64,000 nucleotides of DNA from Gammaproteobacteria bacterium (GTDB lineage: Bacteria > Pseudomonadota > Gammaproteobacteria > Steroidobacterales > Steroidobacteraceae), in assembly GCA_016874055.1 (NCBI GenBank), contig VGVG01000003.1, forward strand, positions 1-64,000. Direction: 5' to 3'. The notes below the pieces were generated by a model. The model saw only the letters and a program-made list of their open reading frames with translations, had not been told where the DNA came from and searched no databases. Position 1 is the stretch's first letter, and every line of letters begins with the position of its first letter. Shown here piece by piece: positions 1 through 10,039 of this stretch. Both the position numbers and the translations under genes were made by a program.

Positions 1-1
1 T

Positions 2-127
2 GACCTGAAGCGAAAACTCATGCGCTATATCCGCCACTACAACAAGGCCCCCAAAACCGTGAAATGGAAATACTTCGATCCAACACGGCGAATCGATCCT
101 TCCAGATCAGTCGTTACAGTCCACTAG
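2..127 (+). mobile_element. C-terminal fragment of an IS630-type transposase, truncated by the window edge
   Basis: Frame 2 reads DLKRKLMRYIRHYNKAPKTVKWKYFDPTRRIDPSRSVVTVH*, typical of IS630-family transposase C-termini. Confidence 0.65.
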
Positions 128-186
128 GCGACTGAATGACGCCTTTTGTCGGGTGGTAGATCGCTTAAGGGTAGAATGCCGGTTAA

Positions 187-1551
187 ATGAAGATGCCAGA
201 TCATCAACCCTGGAACCCGACGAGCTGGCAGACCCGGCCTGTGCGGCAGCAGCCGGTCTACCGAGATCCGGTTGCACTCGCCGATGCCGTGGCCAAGCTC
301 TCAAGCCTCCCGCCGATCGTTGTCTCATGGGAAATCGAGCGTTTGCGCGGGGAGCTGGCGGCAGCGCAGCGAGGTGAGCGTTTTTTGTTGCAGGGCGGCG
401 ACTGCGCCGAAAGTTTCGACGACTGCGAGTCGAGCACCATCACCAAGCGCCTCAAGATTCTATTGCAGATGAGTCTTGTACTCACGCACGGCCTAAAGAA
501 GCCCGTCATTCGCGTCGGTCGCATGGGTGGCCAATATGCTAAGCCGCGCTCAACCGACACCGAGACACGTGACGGCGTAACTTTACCGTCGTATCGGGGC
601 GACATCGTTAACCACGCCGAGTTCACGCCCGAGGCGCGAGAGCCCGATCCACAACTGTTGCTTCGGGGCTACGAGCGGGCTGCGCTCACCATCAATTTCG
701 TGCGCGCCCTCATCGATGGCGGTTTCGCGGATCTGCACCATCCGGAGTATTGGGATCTAGGTTTTGTCGGGTGCTCGCCGTTCAAGGCGCAGTACGCGCG
801 TATCGTCGCCTCGGTCGCCGACGGCCTAGAGTTCTTCGAGAGTATCAGCGCCAAAGAGGTACATCAGGCGCTGCGCGCGGAGTTCTACGCGAGCCACGAG
901 GCGCTTATCTTGCATTACGAACAAGCGCAAACTCGTTTTATCCCGCGGCAGAGTCGCTGGTACAACTTGTCGACCCATATGCCTTGGATCGGCATGCGTA
1001 CCACCCAGATCGACGGAGCGCACGTCGAGTATTGCCGCGGGATCTCGAATCCGGTGGGCGTGAAAATCGGTTCAGGGATGGACGCGAGCTGGTTACAGCG
1101 TCTCGTGACGACGCTCAATCCTCAAAATATTCCAGGTAAGCTGGTGTTTATCCATCGTTACGGGGCTGATGATATCGAGAGCGGTTTGCCGAAGGCCATA
1201 CAGGCCGTAAAGGCTACCGGACACTCGGTCCTCTGGATTTGCGACCCGATGCACGGCAATACCGAAACCAGTCAGAGCGGACTCAAAACCAGACGGTTCG
1301 ATAACATCCTGCGGGAGCTCGAGCTCGCAGGATTGATTCATCAGTCGCTGGGCTCGAATCTCGGTGGCGTGCACGTGGAGCTGACGGGTGAGGACGTCAC
1401 CGAGTGTACGGGTGGCGCGCGGGGACTCACGGATGTTGATCTGCAGCGCGCGTATAAATCGACTGTTGATCCCCGACTGAACTACGAACAGGCGCTGGAG
1501 CTATCGCTCATGATCGCTGAGCGCAATCGAGCGCCGCGCCGCGGCGAGTAG
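187..1551 (+). CDS. Class II 3-deoxy-7-phosphoheptulonate (DAHP) synthase
   Basis: 454 aa; WEIERLRGELAAAQRGERFLLQGGDCAESF, KPVIRVGRMGGQYAKPRS and GVKIGSGM are class II DAHPS motifs. Confidence 0.95.
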   Translation: MKMPDHQPWNPTSWQTRPVRQQPVYRDPVALADAVAKLSSLPPIVVSWEIERLRGELAAAQRGERFLLQGGDCAESFDDCESSTITKRLKILLQMSLVLTHGLKKPVIRVGRMGGQYAKPRSTDTETRDGVTLPSYRGDIVNHAEFTPEAREPDPQLLLRGYERAALTINFVRALIDGGFADLHHPEYWDLGFVGCSPFKAQYARIVASVADGLEFFESISAKEVHQALRAEFYASHEALILHYEQAQTRFIPRQSRWYNLSTHMPWIGMRTTQIDGAHVEYCRGISNPVGVKIGSGMDASWLQRLVTTLNPQNIPGKLVFIHRYGADDIESGLPKAIQAVKATGHSVLWICDPMHGNTETSQSGLKTRRFDNILRELELAGLIHQSLGSNLGGVHVELTGEDVTECTGGARGLTDVDLQRAYKSTVDPRLNYEQALELSLMIAERNRAPRRGE

Positions 1552-1904
1552 CGTCGGCGGCAGAACTACGCGGTCTAACTAACTAACGCCGCACGGCGTG
1601 GTGCGGGGACAGGATCGACTTCGCGGACAGATGATGCTCGCGGGGGCCTCGAGTGAGCGCGCCACCCAAGCAATGTTGAGCACATGGCTAGCCGTACGGA
1701 TGGCCTCCGCGGTTTCCTTGGGAAGTCGAGCGACACCGCCGCCATGCCCGCATTGCTGATCGATTAGGTCGATCAGTAGATGCGAATCGAAGCCTTGTGC
1801 ATTGAGAGCGGGTGCGAGGTCTATGCCCACCGAGAGCACGTGCGAGACGTCCGCAGCATCTCGCGTTCGCAGAGAGTGGCAGCAATAAAGCCGGGGATTT
1901 CCGC

Positions 1905-2373
1905 GGTCACGCATGATCGAGATCTGTGAGACGGGTGCGACTTCAAGACTCTTGGAGGCTTGCTCGTCGCAGCGGCCATTCACAGGAAATTCTCGGGTAA
2001 GCTGCTTGCCTACAACTGCTCTCCCTCGTTTAACTGGAAGAAGAATCTAAATGACGCGACGATCGCAAATTTCCAGCTTGAGCTCGGTGCCATGGGCTAC
2101 AAGTTCCAGTTCATTACATTGGCCGGTTTCCACGTGCTCAATTATTCGATGTTCACGCTCGCCAAGGGCTACCGCGAATCGCAAATGACCGCGTACGTCG
2201 CGCTGCAACAGGCCGAGTTCGGTTCCGAGAAGGACGGCTACACCGCGACCAAGCATCAGCGCGAAGTGGGTGCCAGCTATTTCGACGATGCGACCGAGAC
2301 AGTCACGACCGGACAGTCCTCCGTTAACGCGATGAAGGGCTCGACGGAGGAGGAGCAGTTCGCCGCCGGTTGA
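1905..2373 (+). pseudogene. aceA: Isocitrate lyase remnant (C-terminal part only, frameshifted)
   Basis: ORF 1960-2373 reads [58 protein letters not shown] (ICL C-terminus). A short upstream stretch in another frame ([10 protein letters not shown]) resembles the preceding ICL segment. The rest of the enzyme is absent. Confidence 0.8.
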
Positions 2374-2416
2374 CGCGGTTCGGGTACAATCCGCGACCTG
2401 CATCTGAGGGTCGCGG

Positions 2417-3064
2417 ATGTCCTCCACTCTTTTTGATCCGGCCTGTCGGCGCTGCCCGAGGCTCGCGGACTTTCGCGAGGAATCGGGGCGGCGTTACCCC
2501 GGCTACCATGCGGCTCCCGTTCCTGCTTTCGGCGACGACGAACCAGAGTGGTTGATCGTCGGTTTGGCTCCCGGAATGCACGGCGCTAACCGAACCGGTC
2601 GTCCGTTCACCGGCGATCACGCCGGCATCATGCTCTATGAGACCTTGCACGAACTCGGTGCGTCCTCGCGTGCGCAGTCCGAGTCGATTCACGATGGTCT
2701 GGCGCTGCAGGGGGTGCGTATCACCAACGCCGTGAAGTGTCTGCCTCCCGAGAACAAACCAATGCCAGCGGAGGCGCGCAGTTGCAACGCGTTCTTACGC
2801 GCCGAACTTGCGGCGCATCGGCGGGTTAGGGTTCTGGTGGCGCTCGGTCGCATTGCGCACGATGCGATCCTCGATGCCGCAGGCGAGAGTCGCAATGCCT
2901 ATCGTTTTGGACACGCCGCCGAGCATCGCCTGGCGGACGGGCGCTGGCTCGTCGACTCGTACCATTGCAGTCGCTACAACACGCAGACGAAACGTCTGAC
3001 CAAGGAGATGTTTCGATCGGTGCTTGCGCGCGCCCGATACCTCGCTGTGCAGCCATCGGAATAG
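2417..3064 (+). CDS. Uracil-DNA glycosylase, family 5 (UDGb-like)
   Basis: LAPGMHGANRTGRPFTGDHAG and SYHCSRYNTQTKRLT motifs; CxxC near the N-terminus. Confidence 0.85.
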   Translation: MSSTLFDPACRRCPRLADFREESGRRYPGYHAAPVPAFGDDEPEWLIVGLAPGMHGANRTGRPFTGDHAGIMLYETLHELGASSRAQSESIHDGLALQGVRITNAVKCLPPENKPMPAEARSCNAFLRAELAAHRRVRVLVALGRIAHDAILDAAGESRNAYRFGHAAEHRLADGRWLVDSYHCSRYNTQTKRLTKEMFRSVLARARYLAVQPSE

Positions 3065-3069
3065 GGCAC

Positions 3070-4893
3070 GTGAGCGGCAGTTTCGACTCCAAAGAATTCG
3101 TCGCGAGCTTGCCGCGTCGCCCGGGCGTGTATCGGATGTTTGCGCTCGATGGATCGCTGCTGTACGTGGGCAAAGCCAAAAGCCTGCGTGATCGGGTCGG
3201 CAGCTACTTCCTGCCCTCGAACGTCCTGCTGAAGGTTCAGACGCTGGTCACGCAGATTGCCTCGATGGAGGTCACGGTCACGCGATCGGAAACTGAGGCC
3301 CTGCTGCTCGAGCACAACCTCATCAAAGCCCTGCATCCGAAATACAACGTCGTGATGCGCGACGACAAGAGCTTTCCTTATCTTTGGCTATCGGCGGATC
3401 ACGAGTTTCCGAGGTTGTCGGTGTACCGCGGATCAAGAAGTCTGTCAGGCCGATTTTTCGGACCGTACCCGAATGCCAGTGCGGTGAGTGAATCGCTTCA
3501 GTACCTGCAAAAGATTTTCCGTCTACGCAATTGTCGCGACAGCTACTTCGCGCATCGCAGCCGACCGTGTCTGCAGCATCAGATACGGCGCTGTTCCGCG
3601 CCCTGCGTCGATCTCATCTCGAAGACCGATTACGGGCGCGATGTCGATGCGGCCGTGCAGGTTTTGGAAGGGCGCAACGACGAAGTGCAGAAGCAGCTCG
3701 CCCTTCGCATGGATGAAGCCTCGGAGCGGCTGGAATTCGAACGGGCGGCAGCGCTTCGCGATCAGATCGCGGTTATCAAGGAGCTACAGGCTCAACAGGT
3801 AGTTGCGGCTGATGACGAGCGCGATGTCGATATCTTTGCCATCACCGGCGATCCGGGCGGCTACGCGATCAGTGTCATGCCGGTACGCGGGGGTCGCAGC
3901 CTCGGAACGCGCGGGTTCTTCCCAAAGGCGGCTTTCGCCGAAACGCCCGAAGCAATGTCTTCGTTCATCATGCAGTACTACGGCGCAACAAGTCCGCCAC
4001 CTGCGATTTACACCAATATCATTCTGGATGACGCTGAGTCGCTTGCCGAGGCGCTGGCCTCAATCGCTGGACGTTCGGTTCGCGTCCGTCGCGCACAGCG
4101 AGGGCTCGCTGCACGCTGGGTCGAGATGGCGAGCGAGAACGCGAGCAACGCGCTGCGAATGCGGCTGGCTCGAAAGGACGGCTACGAAGCCTTGCTCGCC
4201 GCGCTTGCCGAGGAGCTCGAGCTGCCCGAGGCGCCACAGCGCATGGAGTGTTTCGATATCAGCCATACGCAAGGTGAGGGTACCGTCGCCTCGTGCGTGG
4301 TATTCGGACGCGAAGGTCCGCTCAAAAAGGACTACCGGCGCTTCAATATCGAGGGCGTCACGCCGGGTGATGACTACGGTGCGCTGCGGGAGGCCATCAG
4401 CCGACGATACGCGCGCATTGCAGCGGGCGAAATCCAAAAGCCCGATCTCCTCGTCATCGACGGAGGGCCCGCGCAACTTGCCGGGGTGCTCGAGGTGCTC
4501 TTTGGAGCAGGTCTTGCGGATCAATCGGTGATTGGTATTTCGAAAGGGCCCGATCGTCGAGCGGGGCAGGAGCGTATTCATTTTCCAGATGTCGAGAGGC
4601 CGCCCCTGATCCCTGGACCGCAGTCGGTGGCTCTCAAGGCAATCCAGCGCATCCGTGATGAGGCGCATCGATTCGCCATCACCGGGCATCGCCGTCGCCG
4701 CGCCAAGCGTTTTAATGAATCTATACTCGAAACAGTGCCGGGACTCGGACCCGCCAAGCGCCGAGCCTTGTTACAACATTTCGGCGGCCTGCAGGGCGTT
4801 CTCAAGGCGGGACAAATGGATCTTGAGCGGGCGCCGGGCATCGGCCCAGCGCTTGCGCGAAAACTTTATGATGCATTACATCCTGGCGGCTGA
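3070..4893 (+). CDS. uvrC: Excinuclease ABC subunit C
   Basis: LPRRPGVYRMFALDGSLLYVGKAKSLRDRVGSYF (GIY-YIG), UVR region, C-terminal HhH; GTG start at 3070 in frame with ORF 2965. Confidence 0.97.
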   Translation: MSGSFDSKEFVASLPRRPGVYRMFALDGSLLYVGKAKSLRDRVGSYFLPSNVLLKVQTLVTQIASMEVTVTRSETEALLLEHNLIKALHPKYNVVMRDDKSFPYLWLSADHEFPRLSVYRGSRSLSGRFFGPYPNASAVSESLQYLQKIFRLRNCRDSYFAHRSRPCLQHQIRRCSAPCVDLISKTDYGRDVDAAVQVLEGRNDEVQKQLALRMDEASERLEFERAAALRDQIAVIKELQAQQVVAADDERDVDIFAITGDPGGYAISVMPVRGGRSLGTRGFFPKAAFAETPEAMSSFIMQYYGATSPPPAIYTNIILDDAESLAEALASIAGRSVRVRRAQRGLAARWVEMASENASNALRMRLARKDGYEALLAALAEELELPEAPQRMECFDISHTQGEGTVASCVVFGREGPLKKDYRRFNIEGVTPGDDYGALREAISRRYARIAAGEIQKPDLLVIDGGPAQLAGVLEVLFGAGLADQSVIGISKGPDRRAGQERIHFPDVERPPLIPGPQSVALKAIQRIRDEAHRFAITGHRRRRAKRFNESILETVPGLGPAKRRALLQHFGGLQGVLKAGQMDLERAPGIGPALARKLYDALHPGG

Positions 4894-4917
4894 TCGCTAC
4901 CCACTTCGGCTCTCACG

Positions 4918-5475
4918 ATGTTGCTGACTGTTCCCAATGTGCTCACCTGGTTGCGGATCCTCTCGATCCCCATCGTAGTGGTGTTGTTCCATCTGCCTTT
5001 TCCTTGGTCGGATCCGGCTGCAGGGGTGTTATTTGCGATTGCAGGTATCACCGACAGCCTTGATGGTTATTTCGCGCGCAAGTTCGGACAGACTTCGCGG
5101 CTTGGGGCCTTCCTCGATCCCGTCGCCGACAAACTGATCGTCGCGGTGGCGCTCGTGCTGCTCGTTAGCAAGGACACGCGTCTAATCATCGTACTCCCCG
5201 CAATCGTCATCGTCGGGCGAGAAATCGCGATTTCGGCCTTGCGTGAATGGATGGCTGAGATCGGGCAGCGCACCAAGGTGGCAGTGTCGCCGCTTGGTAA
5301 GATTAAGACCGTTCTGCAGATCGTCGGCTTGTCGATGATGCTGATCCGCTGGGATGTGTGGATTTTGCCGACCTACAAAGTGGGACTGGTCTTGACCGTG
5401 ATCGCGGCAGTGCTAACGCTAGTATCCGCCGTCGATTACCTTCGCGCAGCATGGCCTGATCTCAAGTCTAAGTAG
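4918..5475 (+). CDS. pgsA: CDP-diacylglycerol--glycerol-3-phosphate 3-phosphatidyltransferase
   Basis: CDP-alcohol phosphatidyltransferase motif DSLDGYFARKFGQTSRLGAFLDPVADK; directly after uvrC. Confidence 0.95.
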   Translation: MLLTVPNVLTWLRILSIPIVVVLFHLPFPWSDPAAGVLFAIAGITDSLDGYFARKFGQTSRLGAFLDPVADKLIVAVALVLLVSKDTRLIIVLPAIVIVGREIAISALREWMAEIGQRTKVAVSPLGKIKTVLQIVGLSMMLIRWDVWILPTYKVGLVLTVIAAVLTLVSAVDYLRAAWPDLKSK

Positions 5476-5566
5476 CTCGTGGCTGACCCTCACGGGTCGG
5501 GGTATCGCAGGGCCCAAACTTGACTAAACGGAGGTCGTACCGACAAACTTCTATCCCTGCCTCCGG

Positions 5567-5642
<76 letters not shown>

Positions 5643-5659
5643 TTTTATTTTGTCGGTGC

Positions 5660-5733
5660 GGCTAGGTGGCAGAGTGGTCATGCAGCGGCCTGCAAAGCCG
5701 TCTACGCCGGTTCGATTCCGACCCTAGCCTCCA
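5660..5733 (+). tRNA. tRNA-Cys (GCA), CCA encoded
   Basis: GGCTAGGTGGCAGAGTGGTCATGCAGCGGCCTGCAAAGCCGTCTACGCCGGTTCGATTCCGACCCTAGCCTCCA; anticodon GCA; follows pgsA-tRNAGly as in many gammaproteobacteria. Confidence 0.97.
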
Positions 5734-6254
5734 TTATTCGCCGCGCGCGGACCATTGAACTCCGCCTTAGGCGACCTCCGAGATAGCGTAATCGCCACCA
5801 TGGGTGTCGCGTACTCGAGCAAGATCCGATTGGTCTGGCTCTCGAACACATCGTGCATGAAGGACGATTCGACGATCCACCGACAGGGCGAGGGTGCATC
5901 GAGCTCCTGATAAACGAGCAGATTGTCGCCTTCGAGCTCTGCGCCCACCGTGAGGGGCGTCGCCACTCGACCTCGTGGCATCGACCAGCGGAACCCCTTT
6001 TCGATTTCGAAAGCAACGCGGGCGCGGCCCTCGACTGAGGTTGGTGCTACGTTATCGTTCACGCCGAGCACGGCCAAAAGGCGCTGTGCATCGTGGTAGT
6101 GGATGGCATGGACAAGTTCCAGAGTTCCTCTACGCGGATTGATGGCGACGCGCGTCAGGGTGACGTGCGAGCGGTGGGCTTCGGCGATGCTACCCAGCCC
6201 GAATATCGCCGCGACAGCGAGGGCTACAAACGCGTGTGGTTCTCGCCGTCGCAA
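5724..6254 (-). CDS. DUF6702-like exported protein
   Basis: Signal peptide, then AHRSHVTLTRVAINPRRGTLELVHAIHYHD; pairs with the downstream M1 peptidase gene. Confidence 0.6.
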   Translation of the reverse strand: MRRREPHAFVALAVAAIFGLGSIAEAHRSHVTLTRVAINPRRGTLELVHAIHYHDAQRLLAVLGVNDNVAPTSVEGRARVAFEIEKGFRWSMPRGRVATPLTVGAELEGDNLLVYQELDAPSPCRWIVESSFMHDVFESQTNRILLEYATPMVAITLSRRSPKAEFNGPRAANNGG

Positions 6255-6268
6255 GATGGAGTCCTAGG

Positions 6269-8752
6269 TCACTTCGCGACGGGTTGCAGCGGAAGATCCT
6301 TACCGCCTGCAGCGCCTTCGGGCTTCTCCACCTTCGGCTCGCCCTTGAGCTCTGCCAACGCATCGAGCATCTGATTACGATCGCGATCGCGCCCACGGAA
6401 CAACTCGACACGGCTCGGCTCGATCCGCCTCGGGGTGATGTCGTTTGTCTTGTCGGCATCTGCGATCAGATGTTTGCGATCGAGTTCGACGCTGACGAGA
6501 CGCTTTTTGCGAACGAAGAGCTTGGTGACATCAACGGCGTTATACCGCCAGACTTCCGCTGGGACTGCGTATTCCTCAGTGCTGCCGTCCGCATACGTTA
6601 GCGTCAGCGGCAGGGGGGTTACGAGTCCGCCGATGTTGCGGAAATCTACGAAGTAGACGTACTCGCCCGCCTTGATGGCTCGGTCAAGTACCTCGCGTTC
6701 CCAATCGCGAAGCTTCTCGCGGAAATCTTTAAACTCGTTACGGTCTTTATTGGTGACCGTAAACTGATCGTTCTCGTTATAGAAATCCTTGAGCTCCGGA
6801 TAGCGGTCGACACGCGTTGTCAGACCCTCGGCTCGATTCTGTCGCTGCGAGTACGACTCGGGCCAGCTTGCAGCGAACTCCTGACGCTTCAGCGGGAATT
6901 CCACATCGGGATCTTGGGTCGACACTTGGTACTCACGAATGTCACGCACGGCTACGTCAACGTGGTCCGTCCCGTAAAACCAGCCGCGCCAGAACCAGTC
7001 AAGATCGACGCCCGATGCATCTTCCATGGTACGGAAAAAATCCGCAGGTGTCGGACGCTTGAATTTCCAACGATTGGAGTACTCGCGGAAGGCGTGATCG
7101 AACAGCTCCCGACCCATCACCGCCTCGCGTAGTACTGCGAGCGCGGCCGCGGGCTTGGAATAGGCATTAGGCCCAAACTGCACGATGGTGTCGGAGTTCG
7201 TCATGATGGGCACTTGGTCCGTCGACTGCATGTAACCGGTTATAAAGTCGAGGACGTTGGTCTTGTCGCCGAAAGTGGGGAAGTTTTCCTCCCATTCGAG
7301 CTCTGCGAGGTACTCGAGGAAGGTGTTGAGTCCTTCGTCCATCCATGTCCACAGCCGCTCGTCTGAATTGACGATCATCGGGAAGTAGATGTGTCCCACT
7401 TCGTGGATGATCACGCCGATGAGACCGTACTTGGTATTACGCGAGTAGGTAACCTTCCCGGTCTTCTCGTCAGCTGTTGGTCGGTATCCGTTAAAAGTGA
7501 TCATCGGATACTCCATGCCGCCGCGTTCCCAGGAGTTAACCGAGATCGCAACTGGGTACGGATAAGGGAACGAGAAGCGCGAGTATACCCCCATGGTGTG
7601 GATCACCGCATGGGTTGAATACTTCGACCAAATTGGTTCGCCCTCGTTGGGGTAGAACGACATAGCCAACACGAACGGTCGCTTGACGTCGTCCTGCCGG
7701 TAGCCCATGGCATCCCAAATATATTTACGCGAGCTCGCCCATGCGAAATCACGGATGTTTTTCGCCTTGAAGCGCCAGGTTCGTACGCGGCTCGTGCCCT
7801 CTTTCTCGTTGGCAAGCGCCTCTTCCGGAGTGACGATGAACACCGGTTTCTTTGCTGTCTCCGCCTGCTTCAGGCGGACCCGCTGCTCAGTAGTCAGGAC
7901 ACTGTCGGGGTTCTGCAGCACGCCAGTTGAGGCGACGATGTGATCGGCGGGAACCGTGATTTCGATGTCGTAGTCACCGAACTCGAGAGTGAATTCGCCG
8001 CGATCGAGGAATTGTTTGTGCTGCCAACCGGTGTAATCGGTGTAGGCAACGAGCCGCGGAAACCACTGCGCGAGGAAATACTGGTAGGTATTGCTCTTCC
8101 GAAAATACTCGTAACCCCCACGAGCGCCGATGGCCGCTTCGTCAACGATATTCGACTGCCACTCAAAGTTGACTTCGATACTCGTGCCCGGACGCAGCGG
8201 CTCCCGCAAGTCGATGCGCATCATAGTGTCATTGGCAGTCGTTTCGAGTACGCGACCGGAAGCGTCACGTATCGGACCTATTTCATAACCGTACTTACGA
8301 TCTTCGAACGCCTGGTGTCGGCGCATGGCGGCAAAGCTTAGGCTGTCGCCGCTACCGACGGTATCACGACGGGTACCCGCGTTCGCAGCGACCTCTGAAC
8401 GGCGGGCGATCGAGTCGTCACGGAAAATATTTTGATCGAGCTGCAGCCAGATGTAGTTGAGGGTATCCGGCGAACGGTTCATGTAGGTGATCGACTGCTT
8501 GGCTGATAAACGATTACGCTTTTCGTCGAGCGTCACCCGAATTCGATAGTCGGCGCGTTGCTGCCAGTACTGTGCGCCGGGTGCACCTGAAGCCGTTCGC
8601 GTCACGCCCGGGGTGGGCAGCAGCGTTTCGAGTTGAGCAAAAAGCTTGTCCGGATCTCCCGGCATACCTTTTATTACTTTGCTTGAGTCGGTAGCGTGGG
8701 AGACGAGGGACAGGTTGAAGGCGAGCGCGACGGCGGCGATGAGATATTTCAT
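6269..8752 (-). CDS. Secreted M1-family zinc metallopeptidase
   Basis: 827 aa with signal peptide; IIHEVGHIYFPMIVNSDERLWTWMDEGLNTFLE (HExxH-18-E) and GGMEYP. Confidence 0.9.
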   Translation of the reverse strand: MKYLIAAVALAFNLSLVSHATDSSKVIKGMPGDPDKLFAQLETLLPTPGVTRTASGAPGAQYWQQRADYRIRVTLDEKRNRLSAKQSITYMNRSPDTLNYIWLQLDQNIFRDDSIARRSEVAANAGTRRDTVGSGDSLSFAAMRRHQAFEDRKYGYEIGPIRDASGRVLETTANDTMMRIDLREPLRPGTSIEVNFEWQSNIVDEAAIGARGGYEYFRKSNTYQYFLAQWFPRLVAYTDYTGWQHKQFLDRGEFTLEFGDYDIEITVPADHIVASTGVLQNPDSVLTTEQRVRLKQAETAKKPVFIVTPEEALANEKEGTSRVRTWRFKAKNIRDFAWASSRKYIWDAMGYRQDDVKRPFVLAMSFYPNEGEPIWSKYSTHAVIHTMGVYSRFSFPYPYPVAISVNSWERGGMEYPMITFNGYRPTADEKTGKVTYSRNTKYGLIGVIIHEVGHIYFPMIVNSDERLWTWMDEGLNTFLEYLAELEWEENFPTFGDKTNVLDFITGYMQSTDQVPIMTNSDTIVQFGPNAYSKPAAALAVLREAVMGRELFDHAFREYSNRWKFKRPTPADFFRTMEDASGVDLDWFWRGWFYGTDHVDVAVRDIREYQVSTQDPDVEFPLKRQEFAASWPESYSQRQNRAEGLTTRVDRYPELKDFYNENDQFTVTNKDRNEFKDFREKLRDWEREVLDRAIKAGEYVYFVDFRNIGGLVTPLPLTLTYADGSTEEYAVPAEVWRYNAVDVTKLFVRKKRLVSVELDRKHLIADADKTNDITPRRIEPSRVELFRGRDRDRNQMLDALAELKGEPKVEKPEGAAGGKDLPLQPVAK

Positions 8753-8815
8753 ACCATGATTTTAACGGGCCCGATGGGGTTCACGGAATACTTTAGTAGC
8801 GAGGAGTCTGGATCC

Positions 8816-10039
8816 ATGACTAAGCGGTTGCTGCGGACGACACGGTGGTTGGTCGGGATCGGACTCGTGCTGTCCCTAGCCGCCATCGTCGGATTCACCT
8901 GGTTATTTTTCTTGGGTGGCGTCGCCTTGTCTGATCGTACGATGATCTGGCGGATGTTGCGCGACGGCGGCATTGGGCCGCCATCCGCGGAAGTGGTGGC
9001 TCGACAGCTCGTTGTACCGCAAGGATTTTCGTTGAGCTTGTGGGCAAAGGACCTACCGAGCGCTCGGTTGATGGTCCCAACCGCAGCAGGCGATGTGATC
9101 CTGAGCCAACCACGCGGCGGCCTCGTGGCGCTGCTGCTCGCCGACCGTGACGGTGATGGTCGATCAGACGGTAGGCGAAATCTCTTCGAAGGGCTCGATC
9201 GACCTAATGGCGTCGATCTACATGACGGCTGGCTTTATATTGCTGAGACGACCTCGGTGTCGCGCGTTCGTTTCGACGAGCAGAGTGGGGCTATTTCAGG
9301 AAAACTCGAGCCGTTGATTACGGGCCTAACCGGCGACGGAAATCATTGGCGTAAAACGGTGCGTGTAGGCCCGGACGGCAGGTTGTATGTGGGGCAGGGC
9401 TCTACCTGCAACGTCTGCATCGAAAAGGATTCGCGCCGCGCCACCATAATGCGATTCGATCTCGATGTTTCCATGAGCGCGATCATCGCAACGGGCCTAA
9501 GGAATCCCTACGGCTTCGACTGGGCACCTTGGGACGAGTCGCTATACGCTACGGAAAACAGCCGCGATCTTCTCGGCGACGATAGTCCTCCAGATGAGCT
9601 CAATTGCATCGTTAATGGCGGTTTCTATGGCTGGCCGTTCGTGCACGGGCGCAACGTGATCGACCCTGAGTTTGGGCAAGGGAATGAGGCGCGCATTGTA
9701 GAAGCCATCGCGCCAGCGCATGAGTTTCGCGCCCACAATGCGCCGCTCGGAATTCGATTTCTCATACACCCAGGACGTCCAGCGGGTTTCGAGCGTGCGG
9801 CACTTGTGGCGCTGCACGGTTCCTGGAACCGATCCGAGCCCGACGGATATAAAGTGGTATCCCTTCACTGGAACGAGGATGGATCCATCGAAGAAAGACC
9901 GTTTCTAAACGGATTCCGAAACGACACGGGGTTGATCGGCCGACCAGTCGACGTCGCCGAAGGACCCGACGGGTCCCTCTACGTGTCAGATGACTACGCG
10001 GGTGTGGTCTACCGAGTAAGTTACGAGCCGAGACGCTGA
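8816..10039 (+). CDS. Membrane-anchored PQQ-dependent sugar/sorbosone dehydrogenase-like beta-propeller protein
   Basis: N-terminal TM helix, then VPQGFSLSLWAKDLPSARLM, RDGDGRSD, FEGLDRPNGVDLHDGWLYIAET, GLRNPYGFDWAP, GPDGSLYVSDDYAGVVYRV. Confidence 0.75.
   Translation: MTKRLLRTTRWLVGIGLVLSLAAIVGFTWLFFLGGVALSDRTMIWRMLRDGGIGPPSAEVVARQLVVPQGFSLSLWAKDLPSARLMVPTAAGDVILSQPRGGLVALLLADRDGDGRSDGRRNLFEGLDRPNGVDLHDGWLYIAETTSVSRVRFDEQSGAISGKLEPLITGLTGDGNHWRKTVRVGPDGRLYVGQGSTCNVCIEKDSRRATIMRFDLDVSMSAIIATGLRNPYGFDWAPWDESLYATENSRDLLGDDSPPDELNCIVNGGFYGWPFVHGRNVIDPEFGQGNEARIVEAIAPAHEFRAHNAPLGIRFLIHPGRPAGFERAALVALHGSWNRSEPDGYKVVSLHWNEDGSIEERPFLNGFRNDTGLIGRPVDVAEGPDGSLYVSDDYAGVVYRVSYEPRR

Noticed and set aside
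1579-1983. 134-aa minus ORF beside the ICL remnant
   Set aside because: Some protein-like segments, but no family could be recognised; not supported as a gene.
3803-4531. 242-aa plus ORF in an alternate frame of uvrC
   Set aside because: Low-complexity Ser/Arg-rich composition; out-of-frame shadow of uvrC.
4060-4689. 209-aa minus-strand ORF inside uvrC
   Set aside because: Fully antisense to a well-supported uvrC frame; GC-rich shadow ORF.
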